Source of the DNA: Dryococelus australis | Lineage: Eukaryota; Arthropoda; Insecta; Phasmatodea; Phasmatidae | Assembly (NCBI GenBank): GCA_029891345.1 | Contig: CM057000.1 | Span: forward strand, 133,846,163-133,910,162 | DNA length: 64,000 bases | Reading direction: 5' to 3' | In this document: positions 11,752 through 24,113 of the stretch, piece after piece | How positions within the stretch are numbered: the first letter of the stretch is position 1 | Layout of the letters: every line of letters starts with the position of its first letter | Notes under the pieces: model-generated | The model's database searches: none | The model's input: the letters and a program-made list of their open reading frames with translations, nothing else | What the model was told of the DNA's origin: nothing | Program-made: the position numbers and the translations under genes

Positions 11752-11874
11752 GGTGCACAAGAAAATGCCCAAGAATTGGTAAAATCTCTCCTGCAAGATG
11801 AAGTGTTGAAAGGAGAGAATTAGTGTATCTGGCAGGAGAGATTTGACCAATTCTTGGGCATTTTCTTGTGCACC
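11752..11874. repeat. long hairpin, 43-nt arms
   Basis: Arm 11752-11794 and the reverse complement of 11832-11874 agree at 42 of 43 positions, with a 37-nt loop. On the + strand the first arm continues the LINE-like coding flavour (AQENAQELVKSLLQ). The second arm may therefore be an inverted duplication made during or after insertion, such as twin priming or template switching. A small-RNA precursor is possible but unproven. Confidence 0.85.
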
Positions 11875-12240
11875 AAAGATTATTCTATTATCCTGTCTAG
11901 TTCTTTGACAAATTCATATCTGTCCTGTTAAGGTCTATAACAAACACACAAATAGATGTGCAGTAAATTTAGCATTATTGGTTTTGGACAAATGATGCTA
12001 AGAATATACAACTTTTAACAGAAGCATAGTTACACATTTCAGTATTATATCATATAAAAAACTTAAATAAAACCATCCACTGACGGAGATACGACGAAAA
12101 AAGTTTACGTCTATGCCTGCATAGACACACCCATATACTGTATATGATATATATATATATATATCCACAGTCGGTGGATATTGTCACACGAAGTCTGCCG
12201 TGATTCAGTGACTGTAGTGCTGTAGTGCTTCGTTTGGTAG

Positions 12241-12297
<57 letters not shown>

Positions 12298-13756
12298 GGG
12301 ATACAATTTTAACTTTCCTGATCTTTATAGAAGAAATGTATTATTTTTTTGTGTGTTTCGTTTCTCTTTTTTGGTAAAGAATCATTACTTTTAAGTTGAA
12401 AACAACACTCGTTATTTTTAGGCCCTAATGTAGCAACGAGTTTCTCAAAGAACAATAAGTCAGTAGACGAGGCGTGGAGATACGAGAATAAGCCTACTAC
12501 TCGAGTGAGTACGATTTTCTAATTCTAAGTAAACACAACATGATAACACAATTTCTGCTGCAGCAGGTCGTAAAATTTTGCTGGAATTATGATTTTTGTC
12601 GCTGCACAATTCACTGAAATACAAAAAAAAATAAAAAAATAACAGAATTATTTTTTTCATCGGGGCGATGAAAACAAGGTGGAAAAAAAAGGGGGGGAGG
12701 GCAAATGCTATGTTGTACCCAACCCACAAATATTTCTTTGGTAAGGGTACAATGTTCCTTTTTACCCCTTGCGGCTTCTGAGCCTCTGTGAAAGCACCGT
12801 TACCTACGTACGTAAACATACAGCAACACTGTCTTAATTGTCAGTGGGCTTGAAATAAACACGTCACAAAAAGTTTGTAATATTGTGAGATATGGCAGTT
12901 TGGGTGGTAGGGGTTATGTAGTTCTGTTGTGATCAACAGAGAGCGCAATAACCCATTGAGCATGCCTGGCACTAGCTGGAGACAGCAGTTTATAATCATC
13001 CACAACCTCCAGAAGTACTTCCAGGAGCTGTCCAGATGGAAAGGGACCTTCGTCGCGATGATTACATCATCACATCGATTACAAGCATGCCCCGGGGTGT
13101 TAGGGACCTGTATAATGTACATGGAGGCCATGCACGGTACTAAGCTGCAGTGGCTAGAAAGAAACTCTCCCTAGTCAGACACCATTCGGTTTGATATTCT
13201 TTCGTGATTATTTATCTGTGATATTGGGAAACTGTTTGCTTGTTTGTTAGAAACACTTGGGAATTCACTTTTTGTATTGGCACTGTTGGTATCTTCAAAT
13301 TGCTATGTTTTTTTTATGTATATGCCATACTTTTTTTTCTTTCTTTTTCGTATGTATATTCCAAACTTTTTGTGAGGGTGTTTAGTTAGCGATTTTGTTT
13401 CCTCGTATATATTAATACGAACAGAAATAAGAATGACTATTTCATAAACTGCGTGGTTTTATCCCCAATAACAAATTGCAGAAGTCTCATCACACAAGGA
13501 ACCATCGCCACCATTTCGATTTGCACCTCGCGAAATTTCTCATCTCAAGCATAAAAATAAATATCAATCGCACGAGTGGGTAGCGCGTAGAAATTGTGCC
13601 ATATTTCTTGCGCCTTCTTCATCCTGGTGAGCGAATATTTCATTCCGAATATCAATGTTCGTAATTCCGTGAACGTCACGGCATCTTCATGTTTCTCAAA
13701 CCATCTTTGTACTTTCGTCTAATGCCTGCCGTCTGCTGCGCGCTTTGCCTGCTGAA
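11875..13756. other. mostly unassigned DNA with microsatellites
   Basis: It contains (TA)n at 12147-12164 and (GA)n at 12244-12294. A compositionally distinct, less AT-rich block at about 12890-13180 has open frames on both strands (minus 12841-13131, plus 12929-13174) but no motif I recognise. I found no reverse transcriptase motif continuing the LINE. Confidence 0.5.
12244..12294. repeat. (GA)n microsatellite
   Basis: Uninterrupted AG/GA dinucleotides, about 25 units. Confidence 0.97.
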
Positions 13757-13912
13757 AGCGCACCAACGGTTGATTGGTGTCGCGGTGGTTTACCATTGCC
13801 TTTCGCCAGGTCCATCAACCAGCTGAAAAATTTCCGAACCTCAGTGCTGAGCATCGAACCCGAATCCCTGGGTAATAAGTAACAGCGTTATACCACGAAA
13901 GTGAACAGGACG
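13757..13912 (-). repeat. SINE-like block, family S3
   Basis: On the minus strand it reads GTGGTATAACGCTGTTACTT, then GGGTTCGATGCTC resembling box B, then TGGACCTGGCGAAAGGCAAT and GGTAAACCACCGCG. A damaged tRNA-like head followed by a conserved-looking body suggests a SINE. There is only one copy in the window, so the boundaries are guesses. Confidence 0.4.
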
Positions 13913-14711
13913 TGAAGACGACGATAACAACATGTAACATCGAATATTTTCGGGATTATGTTTACAGTTGATTATAGACATTTTCATTATAAATAATTAA
14001 AGAGTACTTGCTTGTCTTGTCACTTAATTTAATATTATTCCAAATTACGCTTTATTATATGAGTTAACAGTAAAATACTTGGTTATTTTAAAAGTTTATT
14101 TGACACGTAGATCACGTGCAAGTGGTTTCCATATGTTTCTAGACAATATTAATATTAATATTTTTTTTGTTAATTTTCACTTCTTCTCTAGAGGTTAGTC
14201 AGCATTATATGCATCTTAAACAAAAGTACCAAATAAATTATTCTGGTCGTTTCTCGTTTTGCAATTGCTGATTGGCGGAGAGATGTGTCATGGTCAGACG
14301 ACAGACAATCGGAGGACAGCAGACCACATCAGGCAGATGTAAAATAAAACTAATTTTTTCTTTAGAACAATTCTCATCGCCTCCAAAGATGGGCGTGGAT
14401 ATTTACAAGAAGTTCTAATGATATAATAATTAAGGGGATAGGTGAATTTTACTATAATAATCGCAGCGGAATGTTTTTCAACGTAACTGAAGATAAGGAA
14501 TATTGAATTTGATTGTATTTGAGAACATTGATGAACAATTATATTATTTTGCCGGAGAAGAAGGTCAAGTTAAAAAAAAAATATTTAGAATCTGACAAAT
14601 TTTGAATAGCCAATTTCATTGAAAACGGCGCCCAACACAGAACTAATTCAGTTCAAACATATTCAGTTGCGTACACGACTGAACTGGCTCCTAACTTGTT
14701 TGCAACCCATC
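13913..14711. other. unassigned AT-rich DNA
   Basis: No gene or recurring element seen. Confidence 0.45.
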
Positions 14712-15432
14712 AACCGTTACTAACAACTATTATCTGAAGCCCTGCTAAAGTTATACTTCCAGGATACCTTTCCTCGGCATGCGCACGAAGCTCTACCGAA
14801 GTAAGGTTTAATGAACTCGGGCTGAGAACAAAACGAGGTTTCTTACGGGCAGGCAGTCTTCCAAAAGGTAACTTTTAATTAACCTTTTAAAGCTACGTGA
14901 ATAATAAGAGGGAAAGATTTTACTTAGTTATGAAGTTATTTTATATTTGATTTATGATTATTGCCGTCATCCTTTTGTTTAACCCATAAAATAGAAAAAA
15001 AAATTGGTACCTAGCGACTACCAGTGTTTTACTAGTGGCGAAAATTTCTCCTTTGCCAAACTTTTACCATTGATCTTCCCAACCTGTAGTAGAACAAACC
15101 GTAACCGAGTCTAGGAAATTACACCAAAGGGACAACGCACTGCATTCGTGCGCACTCTGTGTAATCATATTTTGCATGAGAACTACTTCTCACTAGGCAT
15201 TGCCAACACACTTGTTTTCTCCCTGTTTTATTAATAGATATTGATTTTAAATTAAATGTTACGCTTCATAGATAAAATAAAGGTAAATGTTTAATTTATA
15301 AAATTAAATATTTTTCAATACAACTATAAAACGATTGTGATACATTACAGATTTAGTAAACAACCAAAAATGTCATTCATTAGTTTATTTTTCAAAGGGT
15401 TGATTCAAAAGTTGAAGAAACCGTGAATAGAA
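14712..15432 (+). mobile_element. TIR element, family B, copy 3, with internal insertion
   Basis: The left part carries CTGAAGCCCTGCTAAAGTTA and ACTTCCAGGATA. The right part resumes at about 15108 with GAGTCTAGGAAATTACACCA, CATATTTTGCATGAGAAC, TTGTGATACATTAC and ends CCGTGAATAGAATGTA. Roughly 300 bp at about 14800-15108, absent from other B copies, separates them. It is probably a later insertion of unknown type, since no second copy is seen. Confidence 0.6.
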
Positions 15433-15611
15433 TGTACGGTCGTTGTCTTTTTCTTATAGAAATTATCCTGCTTTTGTAAGTACGTTAGTATAACTTACGT
15501 TCCAATTTGCTGCCTTGAAGAAAATTAACAGTGTCCTTTTGGTTGGCTGAAACTGACGGGAATATTCCTCATCAGTAGTAGTAGTGAAATTTCGCGAAAA
15601 TATCTCAAGAC

Positions 15612-15615
<4 letters not shown>

Positions 15616-15692
<77 letters not shown>
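15616..15692. repeat. (TA)n microsatellite
   Basis: Pure AT dinucleotide tract of about 38 units. Confidence 0.97.
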
Positions 15693-15696
<4 letters not shown>

Positions 15697-16367
15697 TTAC
15701 CTATCTTGATTGGCTGAATTTCTTCTTGACACGTGTTAACTGTCTGCACACGAATCACGTAGGAGCCGTGCCGATGTTGCCGAATTCTGAGTGGCCCTGT
15801 CAAATATGGAAACGCCTTCTCAAGCAGGCAGCAACCAATGGCAATAGACAAACTGCTCTTTGGGGCTTATATAGTGTTGAAGTCTACTGTGTACTCATAT
15901 TTTTTTCGCGAAAAATCACTAACTGTATTCATCAGTTGAGATAAGTAGTAAGTTCAGTCCAAATAGGTATGTACTTAACACTTACAGTCAAAATAAGGTT
16001 AGTTGTAATACAAATCTTAAAAAAGTATTTAACGTTAATAAGTGTTGGATGCGATTATAAATAATTAGGAAGGGGTTTTTTTTATATTGCGTTTTCACTT
16101 TGGCTGCATTCAAGTAAAAAGGTGTAACCCCGCCGCTGATACCTCTTTGGTATTTACTTATATTAAACGTGTTAAAATATGACTCCCGTAACACCTTCAC
16201 ATTAACAAGTCAAAACTTTAGTGTAACCGCGCTCTTGATATCCTAGCAATGAAGTTTCTTTCACTTGTTTTGTAGTGGTTAGCAGCAGATACTGTTGCCA
16301 GGGAACGGAATAGCTTTTCGGTAATACGCGGTGACTGACTTTGTAAAAAATTCACGTCGTCTCATTG
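15693..16367. other. unassigned AT-rich DNA
   Basis: No gene or recurring repeat seen. Confidence 0.45.
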
Positions 16368-16771
16368 CTATGACCCATTCACGGTTACTTCACACTTTTC
16401 TGAAGCCCTGCTATAGTTCTACTTCCTAGATATTCCTCCGCCTCGTGCAAGCCAAGCTTATCTAAGTCTGGAAAATCACACCTCAGTTGTAATACTGTTT
16501 TGCATGAGCACTGTTTCTTACTAGGCGTTCCCAACACGCTTGTTTTCTCACTGTTTTTAAATCATGTTACTTATAAATGTAATATTATGATCAAATAGAT
16601 AAAGTATAAATAACATTTCAATTTAACAAAAAAACGTTATACTTTCATGAACATAAGTATCAAGCGCTTGTGATACATGGCGAATTTACGAAATAACTAA
16701 ACACGACGTTAATTGTGTGATTTTTCAAAAGTTTGATTAGAAAAGTGCGAATAAACTGAGAATAGACTATA
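16368..16771 (+). mobile_element. TIR element, family B, copy 4
   Basis: It begins CTATGACCCATTCACGGTTA, followed by CACACTTTTCTGAAGCCCTG, and ends AGAATAGACTATAC. The interior has ATATTCCTCCGCC, CTAAGTCTGGAAAATCACAC and GCTTGTGATACATGG. This is the best preserved B copy and the clearest link to family A, because GAAGCCCTGC directly follows the terminal repeat in both. Confidence 0.75.
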
Positions 16772-16867
16772 CAAATAAATTGCTGGACCTACCCAACTCG
16801 AACAAGCTTCGAACTATCAGACCGAATGATATAAAATGAAGGCAAAAATCAAATTGCAGATCAGAAA

Positions 16868-17437
16868 AAAAACACACAAGAAGACAATAAGTAGGTATAT
16901 GTTACAAGGAACACAAGTGACAGGTAACAGATTGCAGTACCTATGTAATAGAGTAAAATAGGCGTTAAATACAGACATTGACCACTGGAAATATATAGAA
17001 AGGAAAGAAAAAACACACAAGAAGACAATAAGTAGGTATATGTTACAAGGAACACAAGTGACAGGTAACAGGTGCAGTGCCTATGTAATAGAGTAAAATA
17101 GGCGTTACATACAGACATTGACCACTGGAAATATATATAAAGGAAAGAAAAAACACACAAGAAGACAATAAGTAGGTATATGTTACAAGGAACACAAGTG
17201 ACAGGTAACAGATTGCAGTACCTATGTAATAGAGTAAAATAGGCGTTACATACAGACATTGACCACTGGAAATATATAGAAAGGAAAGAAAAAACACACA
17301 AGAAGACAATAAGCAGGTATATGTTACAAGGAACACAAGTGACAGGTAACAGGTTGCAGTGCCTATTTAATATAGTAAAATAGGCGTTACATACAGACAT
17401 TGACCACTGGAAATATATAGAAAGGAAAAAGAAAAAA
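16868..17437. repeat. 141-bp minisatellite, about four units
   Basis: Unit marks ACACACAAGAAGACAATAAG recur at about 16871, 17012, 17152 and 17293, so the period is 140-141 bp. Each unit also has ATGTTACAAGGAACACAAGT, ATAGAGTAAAATAGGCGTTA and GACCACTGGAAATATATA. As 141 is divisible by three, long minus-strand frames run through it (237 codons, 16861-17574) with a 47-residue Leu/Cys/Phe/Tyr-rich repeat. Units differ by only a few bases. Confidence 0.95.
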
Positions 17438-18631
17438 ACACCACGTGCATATGGCTCTGAAAACTCATTCTTCGAATCATTTTCACGAAACGAAGGGCAC
17501 AATTTGACATTGCATGCACATGCACTATAGCAAATCTGCTCATGTTTCGAATTCGGCATGCTAATTAACATCAAACGCTCTTATATAAACCACAGCATTA
17601 TTTTTTAATCCTGGCTGTGTTTATTTCGAAAAGAGAACGTGTTATATTTGGAATCTAACAACCGAATCATTTCAGGTAGGTCCTGTTAACATTAAAATTC
17701 TATCGCTCACAGAATGTTGAGTGTCAAAATTGAAATTAAAACATTTTAGGATATGTCATTTATTGCAGTCATTTTAATTTCACGCTCACCTAAAGAAAAA
17801 GTTAATTACAAAACAAACAAAATCGTAACGTAATGTTACACAATAAGATGGAAACAAATTTGGATAAGCTTTGAATCTGTTGACTTTACTTTTTACTGGG
17901 TACGAATGGCATATTTTAATTTATACTCAACAGTTTGCATGAATTTTACTTAAAAAAAAAAAAAAAAAAAAAAAAAAACCACACTGCAAACACATACTTC
18001 CGTCCGGTAAATTTGAAAGTTACAAAACGTTTCAAATAATTTTCTAAAAACGTTGTGCTTGTCTCAATTTCGAAGAATTACTGTTTTCACGTAATCAGCC
18101 CCAAAAATATATAAAAATACTATAATTTACAAGATTATTATAATTTTCACAAACAAATATGATTCAATGTAACACAAAAAAAAAAGGATAAAGAAGCAAA
18201 TATTATTTATTATTTTGACGGTGGCTAATGCAAGGTATTCAGACTATCAAATATTACATCAATTTCAAAGTTGATATTTGAATACTTTAAAAATTACCAG
18301 CTTTCTGTAAATTCAACTGTGGAATATTTTACTATTCACAAAAAAAAAAAAAATGTTACGCCCTAACGCTTTGCTGGAAAATGCCACAAGTAACATCACA
18401 ACTAAATTAAACTGTTTCGTAGATTCCAAAATAATTATAATAATTATAATATTTTATACTTTTTTTGACAATCAGCTACCATAGTTGTTATTCCGAGAAC
18501 AATGCCCATGTTCATATAGAAGAAATCAAAATAAATTACCAGTCCAGCAACTCAGTTTCTTTTTTAGCACAGATGTTACAACGTCTGATCATTTGCAGCA
18601 CTACAAAAATATTTTGTATTAGTATAAGGTA
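17438..18631. other. unassigned AT-rich DNA
   Basis: It contains a poly-A run at 17952-17978 and shorter A runs near 18177 and 18341. I see no gene or repeat match. Confidence 0.5.
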
Positions 18632-19368
18632 CACTGAGAAACAGGTTTCGTTTAATAAAAAAAAAAACATTTGTTTGGTGCAACCAAGTTATTTGTTTGC
18701 GTCGGGGCAATGAAATATTTTGTTGCTGAAACCAAATTATTTTGTTCTTCTCATTTGGTTGCCCCCAAACTGTAAGACTTAGTTGGTGCAACTAAAGATT
18801 TGTTTTGCTGCACGTAAATGAAACAGTTTGGGCCGATATTAGGCCACCTGCGTCCGAGCGCTACGCTTTAGTAATCTCAGCTAATCTGACAACTGATGAC
18901 GCCGGGAAGCTTTTTAATTGATATACTGCAAATATTGGACAACGTGTGCAAGCAAATATTTCCAAGTTTGACATCTTTACTTGTCAGTTTCTTGTTGCAT
19001 TGTTTTATTAATGTGTTTATACGATTGTTAAGCATCAATAGATGCAATAACAAACACGGTTACTGTCCTAATTGTCACAAAAAAATACAAACAAACTCTC
19101 GAGCTGTATTTTCGAACGAAGGCAGTCAAATGAGTGTCCAAACAAATATACACAGTTGATTGAACAATATACTTAGTTGACAGTCTAATTTTTTTTTTTT
19201 TTTGGCCCAACACAGATTTGGTTTATTTGAACATATATTTTGTTAGACAAACAAAAGTAATTTTGTTGCTTTTCAAATTTTGTTTGCTCAACAATATCTT
19301 TTATTAGGGCAACTAATTATATATTTGGCCCACTACAAACAAATATTTTGCACGATTTTCTCTCTGTG
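18632..19368 (+). mobile_element. foldback-armed element, family D, copy 1
   Basis: It starts CACTGAGAAACAGG and ends TTTTCTCTCTGTG, so the ends are inverted (CACTGAGAGAA type). Both arms of about 200 bp are dense in AACAAA, CAACCAAATT and TTTGTTG words that can pair within and between arms. A middle block (GACAACGTGTGCAAGCAAAT, TTAAGCATCAATAGATG, TCGAGCTGTATTTTCGAACG) recurs in D2 and D3. No coding frame; probably non-autonomous. At about 740 bp it is the shortest uninterrupted D copy. No clear target duplication. Confidence 0.6.
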
Positions 19369-21362
19369 CATTCTATGGAAATTGGTTGCCAAATATATTC
19401 TTGTGAGTCTACAAATATTTTGAGTAAATTTCACTAAACCTTACAGCTGAATGCGTGAAACTAGAGTCGAATTTTAACAATCAAGTGCTGTAGACTTCAA
19501 AGTATGTTATAAACATTGATCCACACAAACAAATATATATGTTTTCTAAAACGATGTGTCGATATGATACAACACTACAGCTGCATAGTGACAAAGAAAA
19601 TCTTTTGGGGAACTAGTTTACTGGGAACAGTTGGTAACAAGTAATGAATTTTTTTTTTTTGTTGTGCGTGCCCCAAAGACGTATATTTAAATTACAGAAG
19701 CAAACAAATTTTAATTGTCTTACTGAACGGGCAGTTTACGTAGCTGCCAGATAAGCAGCCTGCTCTTAATTACTTGAGAAGCGAATTTTCCTGAGATAGC
19801 TTTATCATCCTGTCCAACCATTTAGCTTTAATACCTTTTCTTAAGTTGCGTAATATAACACAAAAGAGCCACAATAGTGGCCAATTTGTTTCCTGGTTGC
19901 TTTATTTGGAGTGCTACCTATTGCACTGACAATCAGACTTTTTGAATCACCGAAAAATACATCAATTAAAAAATTATCATATGAATCTGACAGTTGCGTC
20001 TTTTTTAATACGCTATATTTGATAGAATGGTTGACAGATCTTAACAAATAATAGGCGATTTACGGGAAATTTCACGTACAGAAATTGCATATTACTAAAA
20101 CTAATCGCTCCTTAAAGGAACATCCGTACATAGCTTGAGGTAAGGTATATTTCTATTTAATTAAATTATTAAGTCGAGGATGAAAATCGAAATGAAGACC
20201 TTAACGGCAAATTTCAGTCTTAATTTCTCTTGGACAATCTGGCTGTTCTGTATAATAGTTGGGAGCTTAGTTGAATATCTATAACTTTTATATCTCTTTA
20301 TCTGTCGTTCGACTGCATTTCAGACTATTAAAGTTTTGCTTTATTGCGTGGGAGTTTTGTGTTCAAATCTAGTAGGACTATTTTCTTTGTTAGTTAATTC
20401 TGCAAGTTTCATACTTTCTCTAAAATTCTGGACAGCGATACCATGTTAGATACCAAGAGCAAGATGAGAGTAATCGGATGTAATCCATATTACCTTGTGA
20501 AATATTGCTGTTACGGCAATGAGACTAAATGAAGAGCTTACACGGAATGTGATCTTATATGCGTGCACTTTAAAAAACCTAACTCTATTTTTAACAGGAG
20601 AACCTTAAAAAAATCCGCCATTCTAATGAAAAATTCAATTTATGAGCTGTAATTAATGTTGTATTCGGAAACAAGTAGCAATATGTACGCAAATATTGTA
20701 ACATGACGTTTACTAATGAAAGGCAAACGTTTTAAGAATAAAAAGTTAACAAAGATCAACTATTGGATTATTACTAATAACAAGGTAAATTAACATCATC
20801 AAAACATCTTTCCGAAAAGCAATAAATTTTAACTATCACTTAACGTGTTTAAAAATGTGCTATCTTTTGTCTTGGCCGATTAATAAAAAAATGATATTTA
20901 GACTTCGTTCTTTTAACCAGACATACTGAAAACAGATTTAGTGGTGCAAAATAATTGTTCCATCTGAGCTTATTAATGCCTATATTAAATATCTTGTTTC
21001 GATCGAAATATCCCGAGGAAAATTTATATATATATACATATAATTGAATTATGGTTTGTTATCTTATAATGACGGAACATCATACCTCCAAGGATATTAC
21101 AATTAAAACCAAACAGCCAATTAAATACATAAATTTTACGCCAAAAAGGCGAAAACTGTTGTCGAACAGCCAACAGTTTCGGATTATTAATCATATCTAT
21201 CTTCGTCGTGTCGTGTAGTACGCCAAGCAGGGTGTATATTCTTGTAAAATAAAACAGTATTATATCTTCTCCTGCAGTAGAAATTTTGCATCTTCCAAAG
21301 AAACTATTATTTTCCACCTAGTCCTTCCGGATAAAAATTCGAAAAAGATAAAAAATACATTT
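19369..21362. other. unassigned AT-rich DNA
   Basis: About 2 kb with no recognisable gene, RNA or recurring repeat. Only short chance frames. Confidence 0.5.
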
Positions 21363-21598
21363 GGCCAGCACTGGGACTAGAACCCATTATTATTAGCTGG
21401 CACCTTTAACTTGATTTTTGTAAGTGTCGTTTGTAGTGCTGACGAGCTCAAGTAAGACCGACCTGCTGACAAATACACAGTCCACATGCACGCGATAAGT
21501 GAACTGAAGGTCTGCCGCGGAGAAACCGGGGCGCCAACCCACGACCCTTCAACTCTAAATCGGCTACCCTACCTCTGAGCTATGGGCCAGGGCCGTAA
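21363..21598 (-). repeat. tRNA-headed SINE, family S4 (copy a), possibly dimeric
   Basis: On the minus strand it starts GGCCCATAGCTCAGAGGTAG (box A with the usual TAGCTCA core), then GAAGGGTCGTGGGTTGGCGC as a damaged box B, then CAGGTCGGTCTTACTTGAGC, matching copy b at 53.6 kb. Further along, GGGTTCTAGTCCC looks like a second box B. The same arrangement in copy b hints at two tRNA-like units in one SINE. Confidence 0.6.
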
Positions 21599-22649
21599 CC
21601 ACAAGACCAACTTAATTTACAAACTAAAGGTATAATTTTACATTAAATATGGCTGAAAATACCCACAACATAACGAAGTTATTAGATTAAAAAGAATAGG
21701 TACATTTATTTCTTTTTAACTGTTGTTGGGTTAAAGGATTTGGTCGGCTCTCAACGAGGTATTAAGAGCCGATTTATACGTTCTGTGTAGCTACGAAACA
21801 TTTAACAGTTAATGAATGATACGGTCACGTTTCATTATGATTATTTGATTTATTTTAAGTGTTTTACGTTATTAAAACTTGCAATACATTTATTTTTGCA
21901 CGCAGCTACACTTTACATAACTTGTAGTTCTTGCACAAACAGTTACAGACGGTTTTACGTAGTTGAGTGTCCGCCATTTTACGGAATCTCGGGGAAACGT
22001 GTCAGTATACTGCAATACAAACATTTCTAGAGGTCTATTACAAACACGGCCCTTATAGTTTTACAAGAGAAATCTTCGTACTCTTAAGGGCATTTGTAAA
22101 ATTGCAAAGAATTTCTCAGTAAAAATTACTCATTTTTTTTACAGTGTACGGAGAGAACTTTACTGAAAAACGAAGAGTCGGTAATTTCACGCAAATGTCT
22201 GGATAACTTGTATTCCGTACTTTCCGTAACTTTATGGAGATCTTTTCTAACAGCGCACTCAGATGAATTAATCTACAAAATTCACACAAGACCACTGGGT
22301 AAAGGCAGGCGATGGCGTCTAGTTATTAAAATCTTTATATTTAATTGAATGTTGATCCCATAGCGAAACCAAATCACTAATCAAAGTCTTCAAGCCACGC
22401 ATGACATATATTTGTAGAGCAGAAACTACAACTAGAAAATTCTTGCGTATCGGGAAATAACTATACTAAGACAGCGCACCGAGAAACGGAAGTTACGTGT
22501 GTTCGGACAGCCTAGAAGGTTCTTGTACTCGAAATCGGAAACATATACACAAAAAATACGTAACTTACGGAAGTGGGACACTTTTCACCGACAACATGCA
22601 CTCTAAGAAATCATTCGGAAATTTACCATACCAGTGTATACGCTTGAAA
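21599..22649. other. unassigned DNA
   Basis: No gene or recurring element recognised. Confidence 0.45.
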
Positions 22650-23029
22650 GCTGTTCACGATAAGGTGAGCACTTCTGAAATCAACCTTAGAAAAAAGTCA
22701 CTGCTCTAATCTGCACATATTTTAACGGGCGCACCGAGTGACACGAGCCCAGTACAGTTGGCAATGATGACGGAAAAGTAGTTCCGTATATTAATGTCGA
22801 ATTTAAAGTGTTAGGTAACCATTCATCATAACTTAAATTATTCCTTTCGCTTTCTGTCTTTTTATACAGCCAAGTATGAAAATTAACAAGATTTGTAACA
22901 TATTAACTTTTCTAATAATTCAATAGTTTCACTTGGCCGACGCATGAATAACGTGACGAGGCTCATGCCAGTGTTAATTTTACATATGGCAGGAGAATAC
23001 CCAAAGTGTCAATCTTACCGTGAAGAGCA
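22650..23029 (-). mobile_element. TIR element, family A (long form), copy 3
   Basis: It opens with GCTGTTCACGATAAGGTGAG and closes with CTTACCGTGAAGAGC. Internal order is that of copy 2: TTTTAACGGGCGCACC, GTTGGCAATGATG, TGGCCGACGCATGAAT, GTTAATTTTACAT. The right end has lost the GTGCTCA part. Confidence 0.7.
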
Positions 23030-23579
23030 TATAGCGAGAAAGCAGAAACGGCACTGGTTTCTCTCATATTTTCATTGTAACGTTCCTACATTTGCTCAGG
23101 AAACAGTCAATTGCGTAGGGATGTTCCCAACTCTGTACAGTAGCCAAGGTAAACATTCCTATATCTGCAGCTTGATGTATGGTATTACTGCTATCATTGA
23201 GTAAAGACATTCCTTGAGTGGGCTTTCCCAGGTAAACATTTCTGACCACTCCAGCTGTAGTTCGAGGGACGAACACCACGCCGCGCTAGTCCATTTTCGT
23301 GGCGTGAGCGTGGGGGGAATGTCTGCGGTGTTGCCACATTGACATCTACCCTCTCCCTCACTCATACTCCATCTCTCGTCCCCCCCTACCACCCACCACC
23401 TGTCAAAACGCTGCAACAGTAGAAATTGTTCTGAATGTCTGCTATACCCACACGCTGGGACAGATAAGATGGCGGACACCCGAGTTCCTTTCTCACGTTG
23501 TACATATCCGTTTACGAAAAGATTACAAGTTCTGAAAAAACATATGAATGGACAAAATGAAACATAACGTACGCATAAG
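23030..23579. other. unassigned DNA
   Basis: It contains a pyrimidine-rich stretch near 23345-23400. No gene or recurring repeat seen. Confidence 0.4.
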
Positions 23580-23772
23580 TAATAGGAAACGTTGCATATT
23601 ACTCATACGGACATAATAAAATAATAAAGACCACTTCATAAAATACGCGATAACTGCGGATTTATGTTATATATGTATATATATATCATAATTCCGCAGT
23701 TATGATGTATTTTATAAAGTGGTATTTATTCTTTTATTATGTCCGTATGAGTAATATGCAACGTTTCCTATT
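23580..23772. repeat. long near-palindrome P1 (about 85-95 nt arms)
   Basis: The left arm starts TAATAGGAAACGTTGCATAT and the right arm ends with its exact inverse. Matching continues inward past ACTCATACGGACATAATAAA and AACTGCGGA with a few mismatches, to a (TA)-rich centre at about 23665-23685. No coding content. It is a foldback element or a snap-back duplication. Confidence 0.9.
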
Positions 23773-24113
23773 AGCAAACAACCACTGCTCATCGACTGTA
23801 CTGTGTTGGTACTTGCGTATTATTGCTCTTAGACAAAGACATTCTGGATATAAACATTTCCTAACAATAAAATAAGTTATAAACAGCCATAATTACCTAC
23901 AATTACGTGGCTCACACCTTCGCACTAACTCACTGAGCTACACAAACCACTTACAGTGCGCAGGTGTGATCCACGTATTTGTAGGTAATTATGGCAGTTT
24001 ATAACTTAGTTTATTATTATAAAAAAATGTTTATTTCCAGAGTATCTTTGCCTAAAAGCAATAATACGCAAGTACCAGCACAGTACAGTCTACGAGCAGT
24101 GGTTGTTTGTTAA
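23771..24113. mobile_element. long near-palindrome P2 with tRNA-like loop
   Basis: Arms of about 150 nt: AACAACCACTGCTC, TACTTGCGTATTATTGCT and CATAATTACCTACAA on the left, with their inverses on the right. The unpaired centre (about 23918-23966) reads on the minus strand GTGTAGCTCAGTGAGTTAGT, a very good tRNA box A. No matching box B was seen. It adjoins P1 with no spacer. A foldback MITE or inverted SINE pair is likely. Confidence 0.85.

Noticed and set aside
12841..13174. Opposing frames at 12.8-13.2 kb as a conserved gene or transposase
   Set aside because: The block is less AT-rich than its surroundings, but I could match neither strand to any family, so it is only mentioned.
16868..17437. 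CRISPR array
   Set aside because: The whole 141-bp unit repeats with no unique spacers, in a eukaryotic context.
18890..18910. Hammerhead ribozyme (CTGATGA match; similar at 7590)
   Set aside because: No paired GAAA core or stems at the required distances.
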